From contig NC_008358.1 of NCBI RefSeq assembly GCF_000013025.1, forward strand, positions 558,001 to 622,000: a stretch of 64,000 bases of DNA. The letters run 5' to 3'. The position numbers and the translations under genes were made by a program. The stretch is from Hyphomonas neptunium ATCC 15444. GTDB taxonomy: Bacteria > Pseudomonadota > Alphaproteobacteria > Caulobacterales > Hyphomonadaceae. Position 1 is the stretch's first letter. The number at the start of each line of letters is the position of its first letter. The notes beneath the pieces were generated by a model that saw nothing but the letters and a program-made list of their open reading frames with translations, was not told where the DNA came from and did no database searches. This document shows positions 40,541 to 49,744 of the stretch, piece by piece.

Positions 40541-42384
40541 GCGGGCGCGGGTGTATGCGTCACGGCAATCCCCAGCAGCTCCGCGAGTGCGCCGGGCGTC
40601 TGCGCGCTCATCCCGCCCGAATCGAGCCCGGTATCCTTGAACAGGCCGGGCTCGGGCGCTGCGCTCACTTCAAGGGTGCCGCCCCCGGTCAGGAACTGCG
40701 ACAGCTTCCCCGCCCAGGCGGTGGCTTGGGGAAAGTCCTCGGTCATCGAGGCGCTGCCCATCATCACCAGGCCAGAGGCAAACATCCGCACGGTTTCGGG
40801 CGTGGCATTGGCAAAGTTTGCCGCCATCGGATCATCAATCGCGCCGGATTTGGCAATCTCGATGGTCAGCGCCGCCAGCGTATTCAGCCCGCCCATATCC
40901 GTCAGCCGGGTCGCGGCGTTTTTCAGCACCAGATGGTCTTCCAGCAGATCATCAATGTCCTTGGCGTCAAAGCTCTGCCCATCTTCCCCGAACATCGGCG
41001 CCAGCGCCGCATAGGAGGGCAGGGTCGCGTCGACCTTGGTGCTTCCGGCGAACAGGCCATCGGCCGTGCCGGTATTCTCCAGCTGCGCCGCGCCCGTTTC
41101 CGGGTTCCAGCGGAAGGTGAATGCGCCGTCCCCGGACAGCTTGTTGAGCCCCACCTTGTCCAGCATCGCGGCAATCTCCACCAGCGATGGCCCCTCGCTC
41201 GATTTTTGTGCCGCCTCCGGATCAATCGCAATGGCAAATTCCAGAAACGCGCCCATATCCATCGACACGTCTTCATGGCTGACCTGGATTTCCTCAGGCA
41301 GGAACCAGCTGAACTTGGTGGCGGTGAACGCCATCCTGCCGATCTCCATCACCGGCTTCCCACTCAGCGAGATTGATGTGTCTTCCAGCGTGTAGCTGCC
41401 AAGGTTCCACAGATCCCGCTCTGAAAAGGGCGGCATCTCGCCTCTCTCGCCCCATTCCAGCAGTTTCGAGAAATCCGCGCCCGTCCACGATCCAAATCCG
41501 CTGCTGCCAGACATCGCCAGCCCTTCGGGGATCACTTCGCCGGTCTCCGAAATGCCGGGCTCGAATATCCCTTCAAAGGTCACGCCCGTCTGGATCGCCC
41601 CGCCGATCTTGCCGCGATCATATCCATAGACCAGCTGGCGCGGATACTTCGACACCGCCGATCCCGACACTGCCGTGTCGCTCACGGTCTGCGTGTTCAC
41701 CACATCCTGGAAGAACGCCGTGTCGAGCGACACACTGCGCGCAAAAGTCGACACAAGCCGCAGCGCCGCCACGCCGTCATCTTCGCCCTCCACGGCTTCA
41801 TGCGTCCACGGGTGCAGCGTCAGCCCGCCCAGCACCAGCGTGCCCACCTCCATGGCCGAGGTCTCCGTCATTGCCGCCTGCGGATCGTCCAGCGCCGTGT
41901 TCACAGCATCGTTCACCGCCCCGGCATAATCGGTCAGGTCGAGCGATACGCCCTTCAGCTCGATCCGGTCAAAAATGCGCACCGTGTCCCCCAGCCGCTC
42001 GCCGCGCAGCCGCGCTGACAGGGCAGCTGTATCCAGGTTCCAGATCAGCGCTTCATCGGCGATGAGAAGGGGCCCGCCTTGCGCGCCCGGCAGGGTCAGC
42101 GTCACGCCGTCCAGCCGCTGTGCCCCGCTGGCGCGGTCAATGCCGTTGCCGGTAAAGGTCAGCGCCGCCGCGTCGCCAAACAGGGCTTGCAGCTGCGCAG
42201 GGTCAAAGCTCTGGGCGCCGCCGCGCGCGGCCGGCCGGGCCAGCGCCTGCGCAAACAGCGTCTCCACATCTCCCGCGCCCGCAACCGCCTCAGGGCGCGG
42301 CGCTTCAGACAGCGAGGGAAGCACAGGGGCCGCAGACAGCAGCGCGGACAGGGCAAACACCCTCAGGCCGGACATCAAATTCAC
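40522..42384 (-). CDS. Large secreted protein of unknown function
   Basis: 620 residues with a signal peptide (MNLMSGLRVFALSALLSAAP). The body alternates short beta-like repeats with conserved wording such as ALTFTGNGIDRASGAQRLDG, ALIWNLDTAALSARLRGERL and GDTVRIFDRIELKGVSLDL. This pattern suggests a long beta-strand/AsmA-like or DUF945-like surface or periplasmic protein. No catalytic motif is seen. It is followed on the same strand, upstream, by another secreted hypothetical 76 bp away, so the two may be one unit. Confidence 0.65.
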   Translation of the reverse strand: MNLMSGLRVFALSALLSAAPVLPSLSEAPRPEAVAGAGDVETLFAQALARPAARGGAQSFDPAQLQALFGDAAALTFTGNGIDRASGAQRLDGVTLTLPGAQGGPLLIADEALIWNLDTAALSARLRGERLGDTVRIFDRIELKGVSLDLTDYAGAVNDAVNTALDDPQAAMTETSAMEVGTLVLGGLTLHPWTHEAVEGEDDGVAALRLVSTFARSVSLDTAFFQDVVNTQTVSDTAVSGSAVSKYPRQLVYGYDRGKIGGAIQTGVTFEGIFEPGISETGEVIPEGLAMSGSSGFGSWTGADFSKLLEWGERGEMPPFSERDLWNLGSYTLEDTSISLSGKPVMEIGRMAFTATKFSWFLPEEIQVSHEDVSMDMGAFLEFAIAIDPEAAQKSSEGPSLVEIAAMLDKVGLNKLSGDGAFTFRWNPETGAAQLENTGTADGLFAGSTKVDATLPSYAALAPMFGEDGQSFDAKDIDDLLEDHLVLKNAATRLTDMGGLNTLAALTIEIAKSGAIDDPMAANFANATPETVRMFASGLVMMGSASMTEDFPQATAWAGKLSQFLTGGGTLEVSAAPEPGLFKDTGLDSGGMSAQTPGALAELLGIAVTHTPAPAKTDGR

Positions 42385-42460
42385 TTCATTCTCCCAGGGG
42401 CTGTTTCAGGCGTTCAAGCCGCAAAAAACACGCCCCGCAAGGCCAGAATAAGGCAAGCGC

Positions 42461-43138
42461 TCACGGCGCTCCGTAGCCGGACTCTGGCGCCGCTTTCAGG
42501 TTTGACACCTTGCGCGTCTCATTCTGGCTGAACGGCTTCATCATCGCCGTGCCCGATACCTTCAGCGCAAACGTATCCACATGGCTGCGCCCGTCCGGCG
42601 CCGCTTTGCACGCCACCTTCATGCTGAACGCGTCCACCTTCGCCACCATCGCCGGCTTGAACGCCTTGGGCGCGGTCAGCTCATAGGAGAGCACATTGCC
42701 CGTCGTCTTATCCAGCGTCGCCGTGCCGGTCAGGTACTTCACAATGTCGCGCATCTCTTTTTCTTCGCCGGGCAGGGGCACGAAACTATAGGTCGCCGCG
42801 CGCGCCGTTTCCGAAATGCGTTTGGCGTCTTTGGGAATGCTGTCGGTAAAGCTGTTGCACCAGATGTCGCCCTTGGTTTCCTCTTTCAAGCGCTCGACTC
42901 GCTTGGCGGCGTCGCCCTCAAAGCTCGCCGGCGTCACCGCCACCACCCGCTCGCCCTCGGGCCGGGTCTGATCCACCTGAAACGTGAAGGGCTGTTCGCC
43001 ATCATCAAACGCCATATCAAAAAGATAGGCGGGCCCCTCTTCAGAAACCGCCCGCGCCTTCTCCAGCAGCGCGTCTGCGCCTGCGGGCAGGGCGAGGCCC
43101 ATCAGCAAAAGTCCGGTCAGAAGAGGGCGGCGGCGCAT
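42461..43138 (-). CDS. Periplasmic protein of unknown function
   Basis: 225 residues with a signal peptide (MRRRPLLTGLLLMGLALPAG, cleaved near GADA). The mature part has two cysteines (IWCNSF and KVACKAAP) that may pair, and a beta-rich composition (AYLFDMAFDDGEQPFTFQVD). No family recognised. It is read before the 620-residue secreted protein on the same strand and divergent from the helicase gene. Confidence 0.65.
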   Translation of the reverse strand: MRRRPLLTGLLLMGLALPAGADALLEKARAVSEEGPAYLFDMAFDDGEQPFTFQVDQTRPEGERVVAVTPASFEGDAAKRVERLKEETKGDIWCNSFTDSIPKDAKRISETARAATYSFVPLPGEEKEMRDIVKYLTGTATLDKTTGNVLSYELTAPKAFKPAMVAKVDAFSMKVACKAAPDGRSHVDTFALKVSGTAMMKPFSQNETRKVSNLKAAPESGYGAP

Positions 43139-43238
43139 CGGCTCGCTCCTTGAAGTTGCAGCTTGCCGTCAACTTCATCCGTTCCGCAGCAAAATGAAAG
43201 AGCCAGACGCTCTGGCTTGCCCTAGTTTAATCTCTGCC

Positions 43239-45866
43239 ATGCCCGATACCGCTCCGCCCCCGTTTCAGCTGCCGCCCGCCTTCGCGGCGTGGTTTGCCAG
43301 GCGCGGCTGGTCGCCCCGTCCGCACCAGCTTGCCCTGGCTGAAACCTCCCTCTCCGGGGGCAGCGCGCTCCTCATCGCCCCGACAGGCGGGGGCAAGACG
43401 CTCGCCGGCTTCCTCGGCAGCCTGATCGAGCTTGCGCAAAAGCCCCGCTCAAACTCCCATATCCCGAGCCTCCACACCCTCTACATCTCCCCCCTCAAAG
43501 CCCTCGCTGCCGACGTTCAGCGCAATGTCATGACGCCGGTGACCGAGATGGCCCTCCCCATCCGCATCGAAACCCGCACCGGCGACACCGCCACCCATGT
43601 CCGCCAGCGCCAGCGCAAGACCCCGCCGGACATCCTGCTGACGACGCCCGAACAGCTCGCCCTCCTGATCGCGTCCGACAATGCCGCAAACTTCTTCGCC
43701 GATCTCAAATGCGTCATCATCGACGAAATCCACGCCATCGCCCCGTCCAAACGCGGCGACCTGCTCTCCCTCGGCCTCGCAACGCTTGCCGAATGGTCCC
43801 CCACCTGCCGCTTCCTCGGCCTCTCCGCCACCGTACGAGACCCGGAGCAACTCGCCGGTTGGCTCGATGTGCGCAGCGCTCCTTCAACCCCTCTCCCCTC
43901 GGGGAGAGGGGCAGGGGTGAGGGGGCAGCCCAGCAGCGCATCGCCCGTGGCCACCTCTCACGCCCAACCCCTTCTCCCCGAACGGGCGAGGGGGCCAATA
44001 CCCTCCGTCCACATCATTCAAACCCCGACCACCATAAACCCTGACATCGACATCCTCGTCTCCCGCCAGCGCATTCCCTGGTCCGGCCATTCAGGCCGCT
44101 TCGCCGTGCCCGAGGTCTATGAGGCCATCCGCGACGCGAAGATGACGCTCGTCTTCGTCAACACGCGCAGCCAGGCAGAGCTTCTCTTCCAGGAGCTCTG
44201 GGCCGCCAACGAAGACAACCTCCCCATCGCGCTCCATCATGGCTCGCTCGCCCGCGACCAGCGCGAGCGGGTCGAGGCCGCAATGGCTGCCGGTCTCCTC
44301 AAGGCCGTCGTCTGCACCTCCACCCTCGATCTCGGCATCGACTGGGGCGAGGTTGATCTCGTCATCCAGATGGGCGCGCCCAAAGGCGCCGCCCGCCTCA
44401 TCCAGCGCATCGGCCGCTCCAACCACCGTATGGACGAAGCCAGCAAAGCCCTCCTTGTACCCACAAACCGATTCGAAGTCCTCGAATGCCGCGCCGCCCA
44501 GGCCGCCGTCGAAGCCGGAGAGATCGACGGAGACGGCCCCCGCGCCGGCGCGCTGGACATCCTCGCCCAGCACATCATGGGCCGCGCCTGCGGTGAAGGC
44601 TTCCATCTCCCCGCCCTCTACGATGAAATCCGCCGCGCCCAGCCCTACGCCGCCCTCGACTGGGAAACCTATGAACGCCTCGTCGATTTCGTCGCCACCG
44701 GCGGCTACGCCCTGAAAACCTATGACCGCTTCCACCGGATCGTGCGCCGCGCCGACGGCCTCTGGGTCGCCCGCACCCCCAGAGACAAACAGGCCCACCG
44801 CATGAATGTCGGCGCCATCGTCGAAGCGCCCATGCTGTCAGTCCGCCTCGCAAGCTTTGCGGGCGGCGCATCTCCCAATAGCGGGGGAGGGGAACAGCGC
44901 CGTGCCATAAGAGCAGGCAGAAAACTCGGCGAAATGGAAGAATACTTCCTCAGCCTCCTCACGCCCGGCGACACCTTCCTCTTCGCCGGCGAAATCCTCC
45001 GCCTGCTCACAATCGACGGTATGGACGCCCTCGTCACCCGCGCCCAGTCAGACAGCCCCGCCATCCCCACCTATAATGGCGGAAAATTTCCCCTCAGCAC
45101 GTTCCTCGCAGACCGTGTCCGCCACATGATCCACAATCCCGAAGAATGGAAACACCTGCCAGACCCCGTGCGCGAATGGTTCGAAATCCAGGAGCTGCGT
45201 TCGGCCATTCCGCCGCCCGATCACCTCCTCGTCGAAACCTTCCCGCGCGCAGACCGTCATTACCTCGTCTCCTATCCCTTCGAGGGCCGCCTCGCTCACC
45301 AGACCCTCGGCATGCTCGTCACCCGCCGCCTCGAGCGGGCAGGGGCAAAGCCGGTCGGTTTCGTCGCCAGTGAATACGCGATGGCCGTCTGGGGTATGGA
45401 AGACATGCGCGGCCTCGATATGGCAGAGATTTTCCATCCCGAGATGCTGGGCGACGACCTTGAAGAATGGCTCGACGAAAGCGCCCTGATGAAGCGCACC
45501 TTTGCCCACTGCGCCCTCATCTCCGGCCTCATCCACCGGAATATGCCGGGCACGGAGAAAAACTCCCGTCAGGTCACCTTCTCGACAGACCTCATCTTCG
45601 ATGTCCTGCGCAGCCACGAGCCCGGCCACATCCTCCTCCAGGCCACCCGCGCCGACGCCGCCACCGGCCTCCTCGATGTCCGCCGCCTCTCAGACATGCT
45701 CGCCCGCATCCACGGCCACATCGTCCACAAGCCGCTCGCCAAGATCAGCCCCTTCGCCGTCCCCGTCATGCTCGAGGTTGGCCGCGAACCTGTCTTCGGC
45801 GCATCCGCCATGGAAGCCATCCTCCGCGAAGCCGAAGAAGACCTCGTCCGCGACGCGATGGGCTAG
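43239..45866 (+). CDS. Ligase-associated DNA repair DEXH helicase (Lhr-like) with in-frame palindrome insert
   Basis: Superfamily 2 helicase of 875 residues. Walker A is IAPTGGGKT at 47-55, followed by TTPEQLALL, the DEIHAI box, LGLSATV, IPWSGHSGRFA, TSTLDLGIDWG and QRIGRSNHR. A C-terminal winged-helix region follows. This is the bacterial Lhr-core type found with an ATP-dependent ligase, exonuclease and PdeM. PdeM lies about 4.5 kb downstream. Between LAGWLDVRS and VHIIQTPTT, about 40 residues (roughly 214-253) are encoded by a palindromic repeat and match nothing in the family. A second short low-complexity insert lies near 540-562. ATG at 43239 preferred. Confidence 0.92.
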   Translation: MPDTAPPPFQLPPAFAAWFARRGWSPRPHQLALAETSLSGGSALLIAPTGGGKTLAGFLGSLIELAQKPRSNSHIPSLHTLYISPLKALAADVQRNVMTPVTEMALPIRIETRTGDTATHVRQRQRKTPPDILLTTPEQLALLIASDNAANFFADLKCVIIDEIHAIAPSKRGDLLSLGLATLAEWSPTCRFLGLSATVRDPEQLAGWLDVRSAPSTPLPSGRGAGVRGQPSSASPVATSHAQPLLPERARGPIPSVHIIQTPTTINPDIDILVSRQRIPWSGHSGRFAVPEVYEAIRDAKMTLVFVNTRSQAELLFQELWAANEDNLPIALHHGSLARDQRERVEAAMAAGLLKAVVCTSTLDLGIDWGEVDLVIQMGAPKGAARLIQRIGRSNHRMDEASKALLVPTNRFEVLECRAAQAAVEAGEIDGDGPRAGALDILAQHIMGRACGEGFHLPALYDEIRRAQPYAALDWETYERLVDFVATGGYALKTYDRFHRIVRRADGLWVARTPRDKQAHRMNVGAIVEAPMLSVRLASFAGGASPNSGGGEQRRAIRAGRKLGEMEEYFLSLLTPGDTFLFAGEILRLLTIDGMDALVTRAQSDSPAIPTYNGGKFPLSTFLADRVRHMIHNPEEWKHLPDPVREWFEIQELRSAIPPPDHLLVETFPRADRHYLVSYPFEGRLAHQTLGMLVTRRLERAGAKPVGFVASEYAMAVWGMEDMRGLDMAEIFHPEMLGDDLEEWLDESALMKRTFAHCALISGLIHRNMPGTEKNSRQVTFSTDLIFDVLRSHEPGHILLQATRADAATGLLDVRRLSDMLARIHGHIVHKPLAKISPFAVPVMLEVGREPVFGASAMEAILREAEEDLVRDAMG
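43886..43996. repeat. Palindromic repetitive element inside the helicase coding frame
   Basis: CCCCTCTCCCC, TC, GGGGAGAGGGG (43888-43911) is a perfect 11-bp palindrome followed by CAGGGGTGAGGGGG. After about 28 bases a second, inverted and looser copy follows (ACCCCTTCTCCCCGAACGGG, then CGAGGGGG). Together they form a pair of inverted REP-like units about 110 bp long, typical of dispersed intergenic elements. They keep the helicase frame open without a stop. Confidence 0.75.
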
Positions 45867-46996
45867 GCGCGCGCCGCTTGCGTGCCTAGCCACCGCGCAC
45901 CGATGCAGTCGAACACGCGCGCCACAATCTGCTTCCAGAAATCCAGACGCCGCTCGGAAACTTCCGCCAGCGCGAAACACGCGCCCAGCGTCACCGCGGC
46001 CAGCAACGTGGCATGAGCCGCATTGGTGCCGTCATAGCCCGGCAGGCCATGCAGGAAGGTCAGTATGGGATAATGGAAAAGGTAGATCGAGAAGGTGGCG
46101 CCCGCACACCAGCGGATAACCGATTCCGCCCGCGGTCCGATCCAGCCGGCACCCTTTGCCAGGCAGTGGACGCCCAGAAAATGCGCGGCCATCAGGTTGG
46201 CGATCACGAAATTCCAGAGGAACTCATCGGAAAATCCGAGGACGGATATGGGTGCCTGTTCCCCCAGCAGGAACCAGGTCTGTACCAGAAGCCGATCCGG
46301 CATCTGCAAAGCCAGCGCGAGCGCGTAGAAGCCCCAGGGCGCCAGCGCCAGAACCCATGCAGACAGCCGCGAAATACCGTCGCCCAGCCCGCGCGCCATG
46401 GCTTGCTGAAGCAGCACGCCAAGCCCCCAGCAGGGCGCCAGCAGCAGGATCGCCGGGCCGGCGACCAGAGCCATCAGTCCCAGGAGACCCCAGCGAACGA
46501 TCCCGCGGCAGAACACCGCCACGCCAAACCCGGCATAATACCAGGCTTCATAGGCGACCGACCAGAACGGCCCGTTCGTGCCCACGCGCATGTAGTCGTT
46601 CCAGACATGCGTCGTGAACGTCACGGCCCGCAGGTATTGCTCCCCCATCTCGGCGCCATTGTACCACCAGCCCTCATAAGCGTGCGGGAGGAAGGCCGTG
46701 CCTGCCTGGTCCAGCAGGAAGGTAACGATCAGGGCAGGGAGGATCACCGAATAGAGCCGCGCCATCCGCGCCTGCGCATAGGCCGCCGCGCCGCGCGCGC
46801 GCGAAAAGGTCGTATGGGCAATCACAAAGCCGGAAAGCACAAAGAACACCACCACCGCGTCGCTGCCGAGGTTCAGCTCGCGTATCCACGCCAGGCTGCC
46901 TTGCGTGAAGCGTTCATACCCCATGTGCGAGGCCAGCACGACGAGGGCGGCCAGAAAGCGCAGCGCGTCGAGATAGAGAGAAAAGCCGCGCGTCAT
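45863..46996 (-). CDS. Acyltransferase 3 (OafA/YrhL-type) membrane protein
   Basis: 377 residues with about ten membrane spans. It starts MTRGFSLYLDALRFLAALVV, the classic acyltransferase-3 opening with R13 after DAL. VVVFFVLSGFVIAHT and the conserved RLYSVILPAL follow. It transfers acyl groups, usually acetyl, to cell-surface glycans. The ATG at 46996 overlaps the upstream hydroxylase stop by 4 bp. Its own stop overlaps that of the convergent helicase (CTAG). The frame extends to 47185 but without membrane or family features. Confidence 0.85.
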   Translation of the reverse strand: MTRGFSLYLDALRFLAALVVLASHMGYERFTQGSLAWIRELNLGSDAVVVFFVLSGFVIAHTTFSRARGAAAYAQARMARLYSVILPALIVTFLLDQAGTAFLPHAYEGWWYNGAEMGEQYLRAVTFTTHVWNDYMRVGTNGPFWSVAYEAWYYAGFGVAVFCRGIVRWGLLGLMALVAGPAILLLAPCWGLGVLLQQAMARGLGDGISRLSAWVLALAPWGFYALALALQMPDRLLVQTWFLLGEQAPISVLGFSDEFLWNFVIANLMAAHFLGVHCLAKGAGWIGPRAESVIRWCAGATFSIYLFHYPILTFLHGLPGYDGTNAAHATLLAAVTLGACFALAEVSERRLDFWKQIVARVFDCIGARWLGTQAARA

Positions 46997-48039
46997 TCTG
47001 CCATCACCCCGCCGGAAGCTCCGCGCGCCCGCATTGCCTCGGCCGCTTCGGCAAACGGCACCATATAGGCGCTCGCCAGCGACGTATGCACCTGCGCCTC
47101 GCGCACCCCGCTTGCATCGGCCACGCCAAACACAAGCGTCTCGCGCCCTTCGGGAATATACAGTGTGCCGAACATCCAGTCCCACAGAGCGAAGATCTCG
47201 CCATAGTTGCGGTCATGATGCTCCGGTGCGCAGGAATGATGTATCTGATGCTGGGCCGGGCTGATGAATATTCGGTCTGCGGCCGGGCCGAAATCAATCC
47301 AGATATGAGAGTGCCGGAAATTGGCCCCAACCATGTTGAAGAAAACAGGCACCAGGCTCACGCCGAGTATCGTGTAAAAGTTCACGACCCCAAAGCCGGC
47401 GAAGATCAGGCCCAGCAATGGGCCAACGCAGGCCCCCCGGATGATCGCGCTGATCATGTCATAAACCGGATGTTTCCTGAAAACCGTCAGGGGCGTCAGA
47501 TGTTCAGCGCTATGGTGCACCTTGTGAAAGGGCCAGAGGATCGGATGCTCATGGTGCAGCCTGTGGGTCCAGTAAACGGCAAAGTCAGAGGCGATCGTCA
47601 CCAGGATCGTCATTGCAATGATCGTTGAAAGAGAAGGGGGCATCCCGGCATCTGAATGGATCAGCGGGGCGGCCAGCCCCGCAACGGTGGCGGCGATTGC
47701 GATTGTCAGGCCCTGTCCTGCTGCAATTGTCACCGGTGCAAGAAGACGGTTGGCGAAATACACCTTCACATCCACAAGCGATGACTGAGAAAAATAGATG
47801 TGCCGTGGAATGAGGAAATCAGCGAGGCCGGTCTTGCCTTCCGCGTGACCCTGCCGGCGGGCCATCACCCACGCGCCCGCGCCCAGAAGGAAAAAGGCCG
47901 CAAGCCCCGTCCAGTGCAGCCTGCTGCCCGCATCAAACGGCAACAGCCCCCACGCCCATCCGGCGAGGCGCTGCACTTCGTCCGGAATCCCTTCCGCGAG
48001 GCGCGCAATACCTTGCATGATCGTCGCCGGCCCCATCAC
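46993..48039 (-). CDS. Fatty acid hydroxylase / sterol desaturase superfamily protein
   Basis: Integral-membrane di-iron oxygenase of 348 residues. Three histidine boxes are intact: HRLHHEH, HKVHHSAEH and HQIHHSCAPEHHDRN. Four or five membrane spans surround them. Members hydroxylate or desaturate lipids, carotenoids or sterols. The frame opens GTG-ATG at 48039/48036. A TATACG element closely upstream may indicate a very short 5' leader. It is translationally coupled to the acyltransferase, suggesting lipid or surface modification. Confidence 0.88.
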   Translation of the reverse strand: MMGPATIMQGIARLAEGIPDEVQRLAGWAWGLLPFDAGSRLHWTGLAAFFLLGAGAWVMARRQGHAEGKTGLADFLIPRHIYFSQSSLVDVKVYFANRLLAPVTIAAGQGLTIAIAATVAGLAAPLIHSDAGMPPSLSTIIAMTILVTIASDFAVYWTHRLHHEHPILWPFHKVHHSAEHLTPLTVFRKHPVYDMISAIIRGACVGPLLGLIFAGFGVVNFYTILGVSLVPVFFNMVGANFRHSHIWIDFGPAADRIFISPAQHQIHHSCAPEHHDRNYGEIFALWDWMFGTLYIPEGRETLVFGVADASGVREAQVHTSLASAYMVPFAEAAEAMRARGASGGVMAE

Positions 48040-48238
48040 TTTTGTACGTATATGCCGTATGCACCAGCCTAGGGTCCCAGCCTTAAGATGGCGTGAAAAG
48101 CGCGCGCTTCAGGCCCTGTTTTTTGCCCCCTGTGGAAGGCAAACCTTTCGAAATGTCCTATCCTGATACGTTCATGGCGCGAAACGCTGCTACACACGCT
48201 CGAAGCCTGTCCTTTCCAGCTCCAGGAGCCACGCCGCC

Positions 48239-48859
48239 ATGCCCTATCGCCTTCCTCTCCTTCTCGCCCTGCTTGTTCTTGTGCCCGGCGCGGCCTCGCT
48301 CATGGCGGGCGGGCCGGTCGTAGGCGATGTGGTTGTGACGCGCACGCTGCAGGCCCTGCTGGGCGAAACGCCTGCCTGGGCCGGGCCGGTGACGGATATG
48401 GCCAAAGCGCCCTGGCTCTGGGCCAGTATGGTCCTGGCCGTTGGGCTTGCCTTCCTTTCTGCGGGCGGGCTGCGCGCGTTCAGCCCGCTCCTCGCCTATG
48501 GATTCGCCTGGGGCGCTGATCAGATATTCCGCTCACTGATCTATGTGTCCCGGCCAGATGCCGCGCTGGTCCATGTTGCCAGCGCCAGCAGCTCCAGCGG
48601 TTTGCCCTCCACCTTTGGTCTGGTTTTCGGCGCGCTGTTTGGCGTCGCTTTGTGGATGAAGAATGACAGCCTCCAGGCGCGCATCGCCCTTGCGGTTTGC
48701 TTCCTGTTGATGCTGGCAGGCGGCGCGGCGCGCATCGTCCTGGGCGGGCACTGGCTGAGCCAGATGCTGCCGTCCTTCGCGCTCGGCATTCTGCTTGCCG
48801 GTATCGCGGTGTGGGTGTTCGGCCGGATCGAGGCCTTATTCCCCGGAAAAGTGAGCTGA
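48239..48859 (+). CDS. PAP2-like membrane protein with a degenerate active site
   Basis: 206 residues with six predicted membrane spans in PAP2 arrangement. The first motif is reduced to IYVSRPDAAL. The central motif reads SSGLPSTFGLVFG where PSGH is expected, so the catalytic histidine is missing. The third is AARIVLGGHWLSQM, with Arg and His kept. This may be a non-hydrolytic paralogue, or an enzyme with altered chemistry. It contrasts with the intact PAP2 at 8139-8831. CAGGAG precedes the ATG. Confidence 0.7.
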   Translation: MPYRLPLLLALLVLVPGAASLMAGGPVVGDVVVTRTLQALLGETPAWAGPVTDMAKAPWLWASMVLAVGLAFLSAGGLRAFSPLLAYGFAWGADQIFRSLIYVSRPDAALVHVASASSSSGLPSTFGLVFGALFGVALWMKNDSLQARIALAVCFLLMLAGGAARIVLGGHWLSQMLPSFALGILLAGIAVWVFGRIEALFPGKVS

Positions 48860-48940
48860 AAATTCTTCTGAATCAGCGGCGTAAAAAAATTTACGCCGTT
48901 CTTGTCCACCCCCTCCCGGTCCGTGCCTATACTCATCCCC

Positions 48941-49657
48941 ATGAGCGAACTCCCTCCGCCCCCGGAAGATGAAACGAGCCCCGGCGCCCTGATCCGCCGC
49001 GCGTCCAGCCTCGCGCTCGGCCTCATCGTGCTGGCCCGCGCCGCGCTCGCAAGGTTTGACGACGCGTCCGTCCCGCGCCGTGCTGCCGGGCTTGTCCTGC
49101 GCAAGTTCATCCTGCCCGCGGAGGCCATCGTGCGCCGCGCCATCCTGGTGCTCGCCGCCACGCTGCCGCCCGTCCGCCCCGGCGCCCACGCCAAACCAAA
49201 AGGGCAGGGCAAGCCGCCCCCGCCGCCAAAATCAGGCGCCCCGCGCGCGCCCATCTTCTGCCTCACAGAGCCGCTGCCGCGCCCTGCCATCCGCGCCGCG
49301 AAGGCAGCGCCAAAAGTGGACGAAGGCCCGCGCATTTCCCTGCTGGACTGGTCCGCGCCCGCGCCAGCTCTCCCGCCGAAAATCCGTCCGAAGGCAGATG
49401 AAGCCGTCCACTGCGCCCGCCTTCTGCGCCGCCTCGCCGCGCTGGAGAACGCCTATGCCGACATCCTCGGCCAGGCCCGCCGCTATCTGCGACGCCGCGC
49501 CGCCGCCGCGCGCAGTGGCGCGCCCTCAAAAGCGCCCCTCTCTTTCAGCCGCATACCGGGCAACACCCGCCACCTGCTTCAAGAGTTCCGCTTCGTCCTC
49601 GAAGACATGAACCTCGCCGCCTCGGAAACCCTCGCCCCCGCGCCAAATTCCTCCTGA
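48941..49657 (+). CDS. Ala/Pro-rich hypothetical protein
   Basis: 238 residues. The N-terminus is PPPPEDE, followed by an amphipathic helical segment (ALIRRASSLALGLIVLARAA), a basic Pro-rich linker (residues about 85-105) and a helical C-terminal part with RLLRRLAALENAYADILGQA. No domain, signal or catalytic motif recognised. The ATG at 48941 is preferred over an upstream TTG. A terminator follows, consistent with a single-gene unit. Confidence 0.6.
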   Translation: MSELPPPPEDETSPGALIRRASSLALGLIVLARAALARFDDASVPRRAAGLVLRKFILPAEAIVRRAILVLAATLPPVRPGAHAKPKGQGKPPPPPKSGAPRAPIFCLTEPLPRPAIRAAKAAPKVDEGPRISLLDWSAPAPALPPKIRPKADEAVHCARLLRRLAALENAYADILGQARRYLRRRAAAARSGAPSKAPLSFSRIPGNTRHLLQEFRFVLEDMNLAASETLAPAPNSS

Positions 49658-49722
49658 GCAACGATCGCTTCCCACTCTGTACATCCGGAAGGCACCCCGC
49701 CTCTCCGGCCACACATGCTGCG

Positions 49723-49744
49723 GCCCGCCTGGCGGGCTTTATTT
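49723..49744 (+). terminator. Intrinsic terminator
   Basis: GCCCGCCTGGCGGGC followed by TTTATTT, 65 bases after the preceding plus-strand gene. The T-tract overlaps the stop codon of the convergent lipoprotein gene. Confidence 0.7.
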
